Counted from the stretch's first letter, positions 9,019 through 18,279 are shown. The stretch is DNA of 64,000 nt from UBA4582 sp047629195 (GCA_047629195.1 JBLHWY010000005.1:1-64000), one strand, 5' to 3'. The notes: a model not told the origin generated them from the letters alone. A program made the numbers and translations.

Positions 9019-9405
9019 TTGGATAAACAAATGAAAATTCTGGTTGTGGATGACTTTTCCACTATGCGACGGATTATCAAAAATCTGCTTCGCGATCTTG
9101 GTTATACCAATACCGCTGAAGCCGACGATGGTAAAACAGCATTGCCAATGTTGCAGTCCGGTGGTTTTGATTTCCTCGTGACCGATTGGAATATGCCTGG
9201 AATGACTGGAATTGAATTGCTTAAAGCAGTTCGAGCAGACGAAAAGCTGAAAGGTTTACCCGTTTTAATGGTGACAGCCGAGGCGAAAAGAGATCAGATC
9301 ATTGAAGCCGCCCAATCTGGCGTGAATGGTTATGTCGTAAAGCCATTTACCGCGGCAGCTTTGAAAGAAAAAATAGAGAAGATATTTGAAAGAATACAAA
9401 GTTAG
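9019..9405 (+). CDS. cheY: CheY, chemotaxis response regulator
   Basis: This single receiver domain carries the chemotaxis signal from CheA to the flagellar switch. The acidic pocket (VVDDFST), the phosphoacceptor Asp in DFLVTDWNMPGMTG, the Thr of MVTAEAK and the Lys of VVKPFT are all present. The TTG at 9019 is supported by GGAGG 5 bases upstream. An in-frame ATG at 9031 would remove four residues and start like Pseudomonas CheY (MKIL), but it lies 17 bases from the ribosome site. A 161-bp gap with a hairpin separates it from fliA. Confidence 0.95.
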   Translation: MDKQMKILVVDDFSTMRRIIKNLLRDLGYTNTAEADDGKTALPMLQSGGFDFLVTDWNMPGMTGIELLKAVRADEKLKGLPVLMVTAEAKRDQIIEAAQSGVNGYVVKPFTAAALKEKIEKIFERIQS

Positions 9406-9458
9406 CCGAGGATAAGTTCTTGACTACTGAATAATTTGTTTCGGCAATATGCTGGGTA

Positions 9459-10256
9459 ATGACTATTGAGGATGTGATGCAATCCATTGATGAAAGCGCG
9501 CTATTTGACGTTAAAAGTGAAGCGCAAGCATTGCTGGCCCGAATCGGATCAGTTGATCAAGCAGCAGCGTTACAAGCTCTAATTGAGTTTTCCGATCACC
9601 GCAATGCAAGCTTGTATCGCCATGTCGGGAAAATCACTCGAGGGCTGCATAGCGCCATCGTTAGTTTAGATGTAGATTCGGAAGTACCCGGCGCGGAAGG
9701 TAGAGATATCCAATCGCGCCTTGGTTACGTTATCGAACTAACCTCGGAAGCGGCTAATAAAACGATGGACGTTGCAGAGGAAGCGCTGCCAGTTGCTCGA
9801 GCGCTAGGTGAAGAATCTGGTAAGTTGCTTGAAGAATGGAAGCGGCTTCGGAAAAGAGAGCTTAGCGGTGACGACTTTCGCTTACTATACGCTCGCATTG
9901 GTGATTTTCTGGGATATTCTGTGCAGGAAAGCGCCATTCTTAATCAGCGCCTTAATGATATTGTTCTCGCTCAAAGCTATCAGGATTTGAGTGGGCAGAT
10001 AATACAAAAAACAATGAGTATGCTTCAAAACGCTGAATCTGAACTGGTTGGATTGTTGTCTGTCGCAGGAACGGTGAAAGACGGCTTGAGCAATTCATCG
10101 AATATGGATCTTTTGCTTGAAAAGGAAATGGAAGTTATTGATTCAATTGATGTTGGTGATAAAGATTTGCTTGCCGAGGGACCTTTGCCGAAGGGTGCTG
10201 ACGTGCTTAATGACCAAGATGATGTCGATGACCTGCTCTCTAGTCTCGGCTTCTAA
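9459..10256 (+). CDS. cheZ: CheZ, CheY-P phosphatase
   Basis: CheZ removes the phosphate from CheY and ends the signal. The 265-residue, mostly helical protein contains the catalytic signature LAQSYQDLSGQIIQKTMSML, with the conserved Gln, near residues 170-190. The acidic C terminus ends DDVDDLLSSLGF, the CheY-binding tail typical of CheZ. It lies directly after cheY, in the Pseudomonas order. Confidence 0.95.
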   Translation: MTIEDVMQSIDESALFDVKSEAQALLARIGSVDQAAALQALIEFSDHRNASLYRHVGKITRGLHSAIVSLDVDSEVPGAEGRDIQSRLGYVIELTSEAANKTMDVAEEALPVARALGEESGKLLEEWKRLRKRELSGDDFRLLYARIGDFLGYSVQESAILNQRLNDIVLAQSYQDLSGQIIQKTMSMLQNAESELVGLLSVAGTVKDGLSNSSNMDLLLEKEMEVIDSIDVGDKDLLAEGPLPKGADVLNDQDDVDDLLSSLGF

Positions 10257-10417
10257 CCTGCGTAGACTTTTTTAGCATGCATAGCATGACGCACGCAGCG
10301 CTGAGTTTAACTATTTGCAGCTTAGCTGTTGGCAATCGTCTTTAGACAGATATTTGGCACATTTATAACCAAATGATTCGATGAGCTCTTTAATGAGGGG
10401 CAATTTAGGGAACAAAC

Positions 10418-12535
10418 ATGAGCGATGACGATGATGAAATCCTACAGGATTTTTTAGTTGAAGCTGGAGAAATCCTCGAGCAGTTATCACAACAACTTGT
10501 AGATCTGGAGCGATCGCCAGACGATACTGAGTTACTAAATTCGATATTTCGCGGTTTTCATACGGTTAAAGGCGGCGCTGGCTTCCTACAATTAGATGCA
10601 ATGGTGGATATCTGCCATGTAGCAGAGAACGTGTTCGACACCTTGAGAAAAGGTGAGTGTGCCGTTACTCCAGAACTCATGGATGCAGTATTAATAACAC
10701 TTGATGTGGTTAATACAATGTTTGATGAAGTTCGAGCAGGAGATCCGCTATCACCGGCTGCTCCTGAATTAATAAACACCCTGGCAGTTTTTGCGAAGGG
10801 TGGTATTCCCGAGAGCATGCCCGTTCCGGCCACAGTTGAAGGCTCTTTAACAGCAAGCGCGGCAGGCTCTTTATCCAGCGCTGAGGTCTCTCTACCTAGC
10901 GCTGATGGCTCTTTACCTAGCGCTGATGGCTCTTTACCTAGCGCTGATGGCTCTCTACCTAGCGCTGATGGCTCTACCACGTCGGCAGTGTCGGGTAATG
11001 CGAGCGCGGATATGATCACTGATGCAGAGTTTGAAGCTTTGCTCGATTCACTGACAGCTGAGGGTAATGAAGACGCTGATAATCAAACGCCTATAGCAGA
11101 TGCTATTGTTGCGGAGCTTCCACCTAAAGCTGCTGGTGATGAGATTACAGATGATGAATTTCAAAGGCTATTAGATGATTACGATGCAAGTGACAAGCCT
11201 GCTGTTGTTGACTCTAAAGAAGTTGAAAAAGACGTTGAAAGCTCGCCACTAGTGAATCCAACAGTTTTAGGGGAGGCGTCGCCAGCAGCAATAGCGCCTA
11301 AGTTGGTGAATGAGAAGAAAAGACAGGAAAACATCGCTGGAAAATCTAAATCTGCGCCTAAAGAAACTGCTGAAGCTACCGTTCGAGTCGATACAAAACG
11401 ATTAGATGACATCATGAATATGGTCGGTGAGCTAGTACTTGTACGAAATCGTCTGGTTCGACTTGGTTTAAATATCGAAGATGAAGATATGGGTAAAGCA
11501 GTTTCTAATCTTGATGTTGTGACGGCCGATCTTCAAACAGCTGTGATGAAAACTAGGATGCAGCCAATTAAGAAAGTATTTGGTAGATTCCCAAGGGTAG
11601 TAAGAGACTTGGCACGTAGTTTACAAAAAGAAATTAATCTAGAGATGGTGGGAGAGGAAACCGATCTGGATAAAAATCTTGTTGAAGCGCTAGCAGACCC
11701 ACTGGTTCACCTTGTTAGGAACTCCGTTGATCATGGTGTCGAATCGCCTGAAGAAAGGGTGGCGTCAGGTAAAACTAGAGCTGGATTGATCGTATTATCT
11801 GCTGAGCAAGAAGGCGACCATATTCTTTTGGTGATAAAAGACGATGGCAAAGGTATGGATCCAGACGTGATTCGTGAGATCGCAGTATCAAAAGGGGCGA
11901 TTGACCGAGATGCGGCGGATCGGTTGAATGACAGTGAGTGCTTTAATTTGATTTTTGCGCCGGGGTTCTCAACTAAAGAAGAAATCTCCGATGTCTCTGG
12001 CCGAGGAGTGGGGATGGATGTCGTAAAGACTAAAATCACCCAACTCAACGGTTCTGTTGACGTTGAATCTAAGCTCGGTGAAGGCACAAGAATTGTGATC
12101 AAGGTGCCTTTAACTCTGGCGATTATGCCAACGCTGATGGTGATGTTGCAGAATCAGACATTTGCTCTGCCTTTAGTCTCGGTTAATGAAATTTTCCACC
12201 TCGATCTAAATGATACAAATATCGTTGATGGCCAAGAAGTTATTATTGTTAGGAACAAAGCGATACCACTCTACTATCTTAAAAATTGGTTGGTTCAGAG
12301 TTCCGTTCAACAGTCAGCCAACGAGACAAGCGATTGTCATGTAGTCATTGTTTCTGCCGGCAATCAACGGGTGGGTTTTGTGGTCGATCAATTGATAGGA
12401 CAAGAAGAAGTAGTAATAAAACCACTGGGTAAAATGTTACATGGCACTGCTGGAATGGCGGGGGCAACGATTACCGGTGATGGCACTATTGCGTTAATAC
12501 TGGACGTTCCGGGGATGTTAAAACGCTACGGTTAA
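10418..12535 (+). CDS. cheA: CheA, chemotaxis histidine kinase
   Basis: CheA autophosphorylates in response to chemoreceptors and passes the phosphate to CheY. Domains in order: Hpt (residues 1-120, phospho-His48 in FRGFHTVKGG), a long acidic Ser/Ala linker with short docking-like motifs (ITDAEFEALLDSL and ITDDEFQRLLDDY), the dimerisation domain (about 325-385), the kinase core with N box (LVRNSVDHGVE), G1 (KDDGKGMD) and G2 (GRGVGMDVV), and a CheW-like regulatory domain at the C terminus. The linker holds a tandem repeat, listed separately. No cheB follows, which is unusual for this block. Confidence 0.96.
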   Translation: MSDDDDEILQDFLVEAGEILEQLSQQLVDLERSPDDTELLNSIFRGFHTVKGGAGFLQLDAMVDICHVAENVFDTLRKGECAVTPELMDAVLITLDVVNTMFDEVRAGDPLSPAAPELINTLAVFAKGGIPESMPVPATVEGSLTASAAGSLSSAEVSLPSADGSLPSADGSLPSADGSLPSADGSTTSAVSGNASADMITDAEFEALLDSLTAEGNEDADNQTPIADAIVAELPPKAAGDEITDDEFQRLLDDYDASDKPAVVDSKEVEKDVESSPLVNPTVLGEASPAAIAPKLVNEKKRQENIAGKSKSAPKETAEATVRVDTKRLDDIMNMVGELVLVRNRLVRLGLNIEDEDMGKAVSNLDVVTADLQTAVMKTRMQPIKKVFGRFPRVVRDLARSLQKEINLEMVGEETDLDKNLVEALADPLVHLVRNSVDHGVESPEERVASGKTRAGLIVLSAEQEGDHILLVIKDDGKGMDPDVIREIAVSKGAIDRDAADRLNDSECFNLIFAPGFSTKEEISDVSGRGVGMDVVKTKITQLNGSVDVESKLGEGTRIVIKVPLTLAIMPTLMVMLQNQTFALPLVSVNEIFHLDLNDTNIVDGQEVIIVRNKAIPLYYLKNWLVQSSVQQSANETSDCHVVIVSAGNQRVGFVVDQLIGQEEVVIKPLGKMLHGTAGMAGATITGDGTIALILDVPGMLKRYG
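10865..10969 (+). repeat. 21-bp tandem repeat array inside cheA
   Basis: Five head-to-tail 21-bp units of the form GGCTCTTTACCTAGCGCTGA(T) encode GSLPSAD. Units 3 and 4 are identical, unit 5 differs at one base, and units 1 and 2 are diverged at the 5' edge. A sixth partial unit follows. The array lies in the unstructured linker after the Hpt domain. Each unit is in frame, so slippage would only change the linker length. Confidence 0.92.
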
Positions 12536-12598
12536 GTTAAATAAGCTCAGGGTTATCGTTAAGATAGCCAAATAAGTTCTCAGGATGAGGCGCAGGAA

Positions 12599-13348
12599 AT
12601 GGATTTTCTAAGCATACTTGGTGTATGCATAGCTTTTGCCGCGATAATTACCGGAAATATTTTAGAAGGCGGTGACCTCGACTCCCTGGTAAACGCGCCT
12701 GCTGCATTGGTTGTATTCGGGGGTACGCTCGGTGCCATCATTCTGCAGACACCTTTCAGCGTCCTCATGCGTGGGTTTTCTCTTTTATCTTGGATGTTAT
12801 TCCCGCCGAAAATTTCGACTGCCAATCAACTAAAGAAAATACTCTTTTTGTCACGTACCGCCAGAAAAGATGGTTTGTTGGGCCTGGAAAATCAGGCCGA
12901 ACGTGAAAAGGATCGATTACTTCGAAAAGGGTTACGTCTGCTCACTGATGGCTATGAGCCGGATAAGCTTCGACATAGGTTAGAAGAGTACATTGTGAGT
13001 CTTGAACAACGAGATTGTAGAGCCGCTAGTATCTTCGATCATATGGGAGGTTATGCACCAACGATAGGTATTATAGGCGCAGTAATGGGGCTCATTCATG
13101 TCATGGGTAATCTCGATAATCCTGAGATGGTGGGCTCTGGTATTGCAACTGCGTTTGTTGCCACAATTTATGGCGTGGGCCTCGCTAACCTGATTTTGTA
13201 TCCTATTGCAGGGAAACTGCGTGAACTGATCAGGGAATATATAGCAGCGCAACTCTTGCTTGTTGAAGGGTTGGTTGCAATAGCAGAAGGCGAGCACCCC
13301 AAAGTGATTGAATCGCGGCTGAATAGTCTTGCAGGAGCGATGAGATGA
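12599..13348 (+). CDS. motC: MotC (MotA-family), flagellar stator subunit
   Basis: This 249-residue inner-membrane protein is of the MotA/TolQ/ExbB group. It has four membrane segments: two near the N terminus (LGVCIAFAAIITGNIL and PAALVVFGGTLGAIIL) and two after the cytoplasmic loop. The loop carries charged residues for rotor contact. The conserved GGYAPTIGIIGAVMGLIHVM segment lies near residue 155. In Pseudomonas the stator gene at this position, between the che genes and motD, is motC. It overlaps motD by 4 bp. Confidence 0.93.
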   Translation: MDFLSILGVCIAFAAIITGNILEGGDLDSLVNAPAALVVFGGTLGAIILQTPFSVLMRGFSLLSWMLFPPKISTANQLKKILFLSRTARKDGLLGLENQAEREKDRLLRKGLRLLTDGYEPDKLRHRLEEYIVSLEQRDCRAASIFDHMGGYAPTIGIIGAVMGLIHVMGNLDNPEMVGSGIATAFVATIYGVGLANLILYPIAGKLRELIREYIAAQLLLVEGLVAIAEGEHPKVIESRLNSLAGAMR

Positions 13349-14259
13349 TGATGGGTCCTCATTCAGGCTTTTATAAGAGCAGGGTGGCGAGTGGCGAATT
13401 GAGTTCGGGACCTGATCGTGATCGCTGGCTACTTTCCTATGCTGATTTGCTCACACTGCTGCTAGCATTCTTTGTCGTGATGTTCTCCATGTCAGAGGTT
13501 GATGTGACAAAGCTTGGGTTGGTCTCGGAGAGTTTTTCTGGTGGCGTTGGGTCGAATGAAGGAGGTTCAGGCCATCAAAATATGACGTCTGCTAACAATA
13601 TAGTTAGTGGGGAACAAAGAATGATAAAGGATAAGGCCGATAGCGAAATGTTAACAGCTATTTTGGATGCGGATGTCGCCACCAATAGCGATGAAGGGGA
13701 ATGGCTGCTTATTACAATGGACTCATCCGTTCTTTTTCGAAGCGGCAGCGCAGAAGTTGTGGCTGTCAATGCTTTGAGAGATATCGCGCTGACTTTGTCT
13801 GTGTACGACGGTGAAATTATTGTTGAGGGGCATACTGATGACACGCCGATATCGACGGATCGTTTTCCATCTAATTGGGAGCTTTCGGCAGCGAGAGCGG
13901 CGGCAGTGGTCCGTCTGTTGGAAAATGCAGGAATATCCAGCATTAGACTAAATGCGACTGGATTCTCTGATACTCGACCTCTTGTCTCCAATGCGACACC
14001 GGAGGGCCGAGAGAAAAACCGAAGAGTCGTTTTTCGCCTTAAGCGAACCAGTCTGAATAGTGCCGCACTGGCGGCGGCGAACGACGCAAAGAATCTTGAT
14101 GAAGTGAAGCGAGCTCCAGCGGAAGTCGATGCTCCCGCTGCTAAAGATTTTCAGAGTGAATTTGATTTGGACAATGTAAGCCCCGAGTTGCTACTTCAAT
14201 TGTTGCAACAAATTGAGCGTGATGAAGCAAAGTCCTCAACACAAAGAGAGGAAAATTAG
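13345..14259 (+). CDS. motD: MotD (MotB-family), peptidoglycan-anchored stator subunit
   Basis: This 304-residue partner of MotC has one N-terminal membrane helix containing the ion-carrying Asp in WLLSYADLLTLLLAFFVVMF (near residue 32). A periplasmic linker follows, then an OmpA-like peptidoglycan-binding domain (VEGHTDDTPI, NWELSAARAAAVVRLL, ATGFSDTRPL and the KNRRVVFRL end). The Asn/Asp-rich tail after residue 235 is not part of the domain. The ATGA overlap with motC indicates coupled translation. The ion used cannot be decided from sequence alone. Confidence 0.93.
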   Translation: MMMGPHSGFYKSRVASGELSSGPDRDRWLLSYADLLTLLLAFFVVMFSMSEVDVTKLGLVSESFSGGVGSNEGGSGHQNMTSANNIVSGEQRMIKDKADSEMLTAILDADVATNSDEGEWLLITMDSSVLFRSGSAEVVAVNALRDIALTLSVYDGEIIVEGHTDDTPISTDRFPSNWELSAARAAAVVRLLENAGISSIRLNATGFSDTRPLVSNATPEGREKNRRVVFRLKRTSLNSAALAAANDAKNLDEVKRAPAEVDAPAAKDFQSEFDLDNVSPELLLQLLQQIERDEAKSSTQREEN

Positions 14260-14261
14260 GG

Positions 14262-15071
14262 ATGCATATTTGGACAGTTGCGAACCAAAAGGGTGGGGTG
14301 GGTAAAACGACCACAACGGTTGCGATCGCTGATTATCTCGCGAGCCAGGGTTATCGGACTCTTATGCTGGATCTCGACCCACAGGGTTCGCTGACAACTT
14401 ATTTTCAACAAGACCCTGATAAAGTGATTGGTACAGCCTACGATATCTTCGATCAACCGACTAGAGTTCAGGCGCGTGATACAGGGTTCGGGAACCTTCG
14501 ACTGATCGGTAGTTCTATCGGGCTGGCAAAACTAGAGAAAAGCAACGAGACGGTGAAGGGCAAAGGACTTGTCGTCAAATCTTTTCTTAGGAGTCTAGCC
14601 AGAGAGTATGATTATGTTGTGATTGATACTCCCCCTGGGCTTGGAAAGTTAATGGTTAATGCGCTAGTCGCATGTGAACAGCTCATTATTCCAGCTCAGA
14701 CCGATTTTTTGACGCTCAAGGCGTTGGAGAGGATGGTCAAAGTCCTAAAAATGTTGGCCTCATCGCGTGTCGATCTTAATTATAAAATATTGCCCACAAT
14801 GTTCGACAAGAGAACGAATGCAAGTAAACGAACCCTGATGTCGCTTAAGAATCTATATGGTGGAAAGATATCTCCCATTATTGTCCCAACGGACACCAAA
14901 TTGCGTGATGCAAGCCGAATGGGTGTGCCGCCGTCATTCTTGTTTCCACGTTGCCAAGGTGTTCAGGCCTACCAACGATTTGTCCAATTTTTGCTCGAAG
15001 CAGATGCTGTTGATTCGCCCGTGAAGAAGATGGTGGACCAGCAACTCGCGACATCTGCATCTCTAGAATAA
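14262..15071 (+). CDS. ParA-like ATPase of the chemotaxis cluster (ParC type)
   Basis: This 269-residue ParA-family ATPase has Walker A NQKGGVGKTTTTVAIADYLA at the N terminus, Walker A' LDLDPQGS and Walker B VVIDTPPGLG. Orphan ParA proteins at this place in polar flagellates (ParC in Vibrio, PA1462 in Pseudomonas) position the chemotaxis array at the cell pole. It begins 2 bp after motD. ParC normally works through ParP, a CheW-like protein encoded next to it; here no such gene lies between it and cheW. Confidence 0.88.
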   Translation: MHIWTVANQKGGVGKTTTTVAIADYLASQGYRTLMLDLDPQGSLTTYFQQDPDKVIGTAYDIFDQPTRVQARDTGFGNLRLIGSSIGLAKLEKSNETVKGKGLVVKSFLRSLAREYDYVVIDTPPGLGKLMVNALVACEQLIIPAQTDFLTLKALERMVKVLKMLASSRVDLNYKILPTMFDKRTNASKRTLMSLKNLYGGKISPIIVPTDTKLRDASRMGVPPSFLFPRCQGVQAYQRFVQFLLEADAVDSPVKKMVDQQLATSASLE

Positions 15072-15162
15072 CTTCACTACGTTTATCTTTATCTGAAACT
15101 TGCGGGTGTGGCCCGCTCGACTATATTTAAAGTATCAGTTTTATAAATTAGATTTCGGCCAT

Positions 15163-15612
15163 ATGACGATGCATGCTCAGAAATTAGATGATCCGATCTT
15201 ACAGTGGGTGACCTTCCGGCTTGAAGGAGAGACCTATGGTGTCAATGTCATGCAGGTTCAGGAAGTGCTTCGCTATACCGAGATTGCACCAGTCCCCGGA
15301 GCGCCGGATTATGTGCTTGGGATCATCAACCTGAGAGGAAACGTTGTCACGGTGATTGATACCAGAAAGCGTTTTGGACTAGTTGATGGAGAGATTACTG
15401 ATTCCACTAGGATTGTGATTGCAGAGACAGAAGAGCATGTCGTCGGAATCCTGGTTGATCGAGTTTCTGAGGTTGTCTACCTCCGTCAGTCCGAGGTGGA
15501 GAACCCACCGGGTGTTGGGCACGATGAAAGCACGCGATTTATTCAAGGTGTTTGTAACAAGAATAATGAGCTATTGATTTTGGTTGAACTGGACAAAATG
15601 CTGACGAAATAA
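15163..15612 (+). CDS. cheW: CheW, chemotaxis coupling protein
   Basis: CheW links chemoreceptors to CheA. The ATG at 15163 (or 15169) gives a protein of about 149 residues, the usual CheW size. The open frame extends to 15100 but that part has no CheW similarity. Conserved blocks are WVTFRLEGETYGVNVMQVQE, VLGIINLRGNVVTVID and the C-terminal IQGVCNKNNELLILVELDKML. It is the only CheW-like gene here apart from the domain inside CheA. Confidence 0.95.
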   Translation: MTMHAQKLDDPILQWVTFRLEGETYGVNVMQVQEVLRYTEIAPVPGAPDYVLGIINLRGNVVTVIDTRKRFGLVDGEITDSTRIVIAETEEHVVGILVDRVSEVVYLRQSEVENPPGVGHDESTRFIQGVCNKNNELLILVELDKMLTK

Positions 15613-15705
15613 GCTTGACCTGATGCGAATAAACTTTAGTTTAAAAGATAAAAAATTTTTGTCTAAATATCATTGTAATTTTAACGTTTAGGAATATTTG
15701 AGATT

Positions 15706-16233
15706 ATGGACGTCGAGATATCTGTCGCATGGATTGCGCTTGTAATAGTCACTCTAGGTTTCTCCTTGATTTATGTTCAACGAGCTAACCTTGCAAAAAA
15801 ATTCGACTCATTCAGGGTCGAAACCGAAGCTCACCATCAGGCCAGTTATGGCATGGCTAAGCATATACGCTATCTGCAGTTACAAAACGAAGGTTTGAGC
15901 GCAGCTAAAGCCGAAGTCGAGGGGGCAGTTGCATACCCTGAGAGCAGCGAACAGGGTAGTAGTTATCGCAGTCAAGCTCAGAAGCCGCGGGGACGTCGGA
16001 GTGATAGTGCTGGTATGACGGCAGACATCGTTGACTTTCGATCACCAAATGATGTGACCAATATCGACGAGCCTTCCTATTCTAGCCTTGGAAGTGGAGA
16101 TTTGGATTCAGCAGTAGAGCGCTTATTCTCTGAGGGTGCTGATGCACGCAGGTTGTCTGAAGCTCTGGGCGTATCCCGCAGTGAAGCGGAGATTATTGCT
16201 CATATCGGACCTCAACACAGAAGCAGGGCCTAG
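15706..16233 (+). CDS. DUF2802 family protein
   Basis: This 175-residue protein has one N-terminal membrane helix (about residues 6-24), a coiled-coil-like charged region, a low-complexity middle and a conserved C-terminal helix-turn-helix-like domain (AVERLFSEGADARRLSEALG then SRSEAEIIAHIG). DUF2802 proteins follow cheW in Pseudomonas and relatives. The function is not established; the position suggests a role in motility or polar organisation. It is the last gene on this strand before the convergent flhB-like/fliK pair. Confidence 0.85.
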   Translation: MDVEISVAWIALVIVTLGFSLIYVQRANLAKKFDSFRVETEAHHQASYGMAKHIRYLQLQNEGLSAAKAEVEGAVAYPESSEQGSSYRSQAQKPRGRRSDSAGMTADIVDFRSPNDVTNIDEPSYSSLGSGDLDSAVERLFSEGADARRLSEALGVSRSEAEIIAHIGPQHRSRA

Positions 16234-16384
16234 AAAGCATTTCTTTTCAACGGAGCTTACGAGTTAGTTCCCGTCCAAAAATACCCATGCGCTAACTATA
16301 ATTGGTAGGCTGCAAGTTGTTGAAATAAGTTGTTAGGTCGTTGCTAGGAGATTGTTTCTAGTAGATAGTTACAAGGAAATTGCT

Positions 16385-16741
16385 TCAAGTTTGCTGCGGC
16401 TTAGTCCTGACAGGCCGATGGATCTCTTCCGGTGTTCTACCTTCTAATATGTACGCAAGAGATAGAATCTCCGCCACGGTGACGTAAAGTGCCTGTGGTA
16501 TTTCTTCGTTTAAATCCAGCTTGTATAAAAGTTGCGCAAGGTCCGATTGCTTGAATGTTGGAACTTGGAACGCCTCAGCTATAGCGACTATCTCATCCGC
16601 CAGTTCATTTTCACCCTTAGCAGTTAGTTTGGGGGCTGTCTGGCCATCGTAGTATAGGGCCACGGCCTGTGATGGGCGTTGAAAGTTGCCACCTGCTTTA
16701 CTCGAATTCGAAAAGCCACCCCGGTTCTCGTTATGACTCAT
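16385..16741 (-). CDS. FlhB C-terminal-domain-like soluble protein (EscU/YscU/HrcU-type)
   Basis: This 118-residue protein lacks membrane segments and aligns with the cytoplasmic domain of FlhB: AVALYYDGQTAPKLTAKGEN at about residues 26-45 corresponds to the FlhB stretch after the cleavage site, and ALYVTVAEILSLAY to its last helix. It lacks the NPTH cleavage motif, so it resembles the already cleaved half. Such proteins sit beside fliK in Pseudomonas-type genomes. Its ATG overlaps the fliK stop (ATGA), so the two are co-translated. Confidence 0.85.
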   Translation of the reverse strand: MSHNENRGGFSNSSKAGGNFQRPSQAVALYYDGQTAPKLTAKGENELADEIVAIAEAFQVPTFKQSDLAQLLYKLDLNEEIPQALYVTVAEILSLAYILEGRTPEEIHRPVRTKPQQT

Positions 16742-18279
16742 GCGTTAATATCCACTAATTGTGAGCTCAGGCTTATTTTGGGTTCTGGATGCGATTCATT
16801 GATGACCGCCAATGAAATTGAGATTCTCGGATTGCCACTCTGTCGCTGGCTGAATTTGTTCTCTTGACCCTGGGTTGTCTGTTGCCCTGCGATCAGTGTT
16901 AAAGATTCCCCCAGGTTTTCTTTAAATCCCTTGGCATGGTGATTAAGTAGTTCAAAGGTTTGAGATCGCTCCGCCCAGAAGGTGAGGTCAAGGGAGATAT
17001 CCTCGGTGAAACTAATGTTTGCTGTAATCTGCCCTAGTTGTTCCAAGTTGAAATTCAGCCTGACATCCCATCTACGCGCTTTTGGTTTATCTGAATCGGC
17101 CTGACTTTGCGTTTCTTCTTGTTCAGGGGGACGCACTTGCTTATTAATCCCCAGATCGAAAACACTGAATTGATCTTCGTGTTTTACTAAAAAATCAAGT
17201 CGTCTGCTTTCTAATCCATCATTTGTAGCTTCTAGGAGAGGTCTCAATTGACTAAATATTATTTTTGCTAAGGCGTCCGTCGCGAGCTGACGCATCGTGT
17301 TTGCGTTTGTAATCGACTCAGCTGACGCGGGCTGTGGAGTGGCCTGTGTCGCTTGCGTCAGATCTGCGCCTGGCTGAAGCTGTTTTATGAGGGTTAGCAG
17401 CAAGGTTCCGAGACTTGTCCCTCTTAACGTATCTGTCGATAACCCTGCGTGATTCACCGTTTGGCGAATAACATCTGGAGAGATGTCTTGTGATTGGGGA
17501 ATGAGTTTCAAAATTGATGCTAGCGTCAAGCCGCCAGCCGGTGCCGCAGTATTGCGGGTGATTGATTTTGGTTGGCCTTGCTGGGCTAATGCTGCCAAAT
17601 CAGATAATGACCGATTCAAAGGTTTGTCACTAGGTAATAACAGGCGAATCAAATGTTGGTTTACGCCGTTGTTGCTGGACTCAATTTGAAAACCAGACTT
17701 GTTTTTTGCAACAGCGATCAGCTGACCTAATTGAATGAGCTTTGGGCCCTCATTTGGGTTGTTTAAAAAAGCCTGAGACGTGTTCGGGCTTGAAGAATGT
17801 GTCGCGTTATTTGGCAACGCGCTTTGTAGTCGGCTTAAAAGGTTGTTTGAATCGGGTCCCCGTGGCGTCGGTGGCCGGAGTAAGTCTGCTGCCTTGCGCA
17901 ATAACTGGTTAAGCTGATTGTTCTCGGTTGATTGCTGAGTCAAGAGTGCAGTCGATCCTGGTAGCGGAAGCTGTATCAGCTGCCCAGACTTAAGCAGTTT
18001 TGCCTCAAGAATTTGTTGTTGCGGCAACAGGCGAATAATTTGCGCGAGCTGCGAATCAAGGTTTGAGGTCTTTGTTGATGTTGATACTGGCGTTGCTGTT
18101 GTAGCTGGTATTGTCCCGGGTGATGTAGTGCCTTTTACTGAAGCGTGTTGTGGCGTAACGCCACTGGCTGTTTGAACTTCGGTGTTACTTGGCGCCGGTT
18201 GTCCTGAGGTGCTGACTGAAGCCGTTGCTGAAGAATTCACCGAAACACTTGATGGAGTATTTGTAGATAGAATATGCAT
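16738..18279 (-). CDS. fliK: FliK-type flagellar hook-length control protein
   Basis: The product is about 513 residues from the ATG at 18279; an in-frame TTG at 18321 would add 14 residues. Residues 1-380 are Ser/Thr/Pro/Gln-rich and low in complexity, as in the FliK ruler. The C-terminal domain (WDVRLNFNLEQLGQITANIS and LTFWAERSQTFELLNHH) matches the FliK C-terminal switch domain that contacts FlhB. FliK measures hook length and triggers the export switch. The adjacent FlhB-like gene fits this role. It is transcribed divergently from ccmA. Confidence 0.85.
   Translation of the reverse strand: MHILSTNTPSSVSVNSSATASVSTSGQPAPSNTEVQTASGVTPQHASVKGTTSPGTIPATTATPVSTSTKTSNLDSQLAQIIRLLPQQQILEAKLLKSGQLIQLPLPGSTALLTQQSTENNQLNQLLRKAADLLRPPTPRGPDSNNLLSRLQSALPNNATHSSSPNTSQAFLNNPNEGPKLIQLGQLIAVAKNKSGFQIESSNNGVNQHLIRLLLPSDKPLNRSLSDLAALAQQGQPKSITRNTAAPAGGLTLASILKLIPQSQDISPDVIRQTVNHAGLSTDTLRGTSLGTLLLTLIKQLQPGADLTQATQATPQPASAESITNANTMRQLATDALAKIIFSQLRPLLEATNDGLESRRLDFLVKHEDQFSVFDLGINKQVRPPEQEETQSQADSDKPKARRWDVRLNFNLEQLGQITANISFTEDISLDLTFWAERSQTFELLNHHAKGFKENLGESLTLIAGQQTTQGQENKFSQRQSGNPRISISLAVINESHPEPKISLSSQLVDINA

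Noticed and set aside
10354..10369. TTGGCAC-type sigma-54 element before cheA.
   Set aside because: The -24 part is good but the -12 position reads AC instead of GC at the correct spacing, so it misses an invariant base.
10558..11019. Long minus-strand frame opposite cheA rich in EPSALG repeats.
   Set aside because: It is the antisense image of the cheA tandem repeats and has no independent support.
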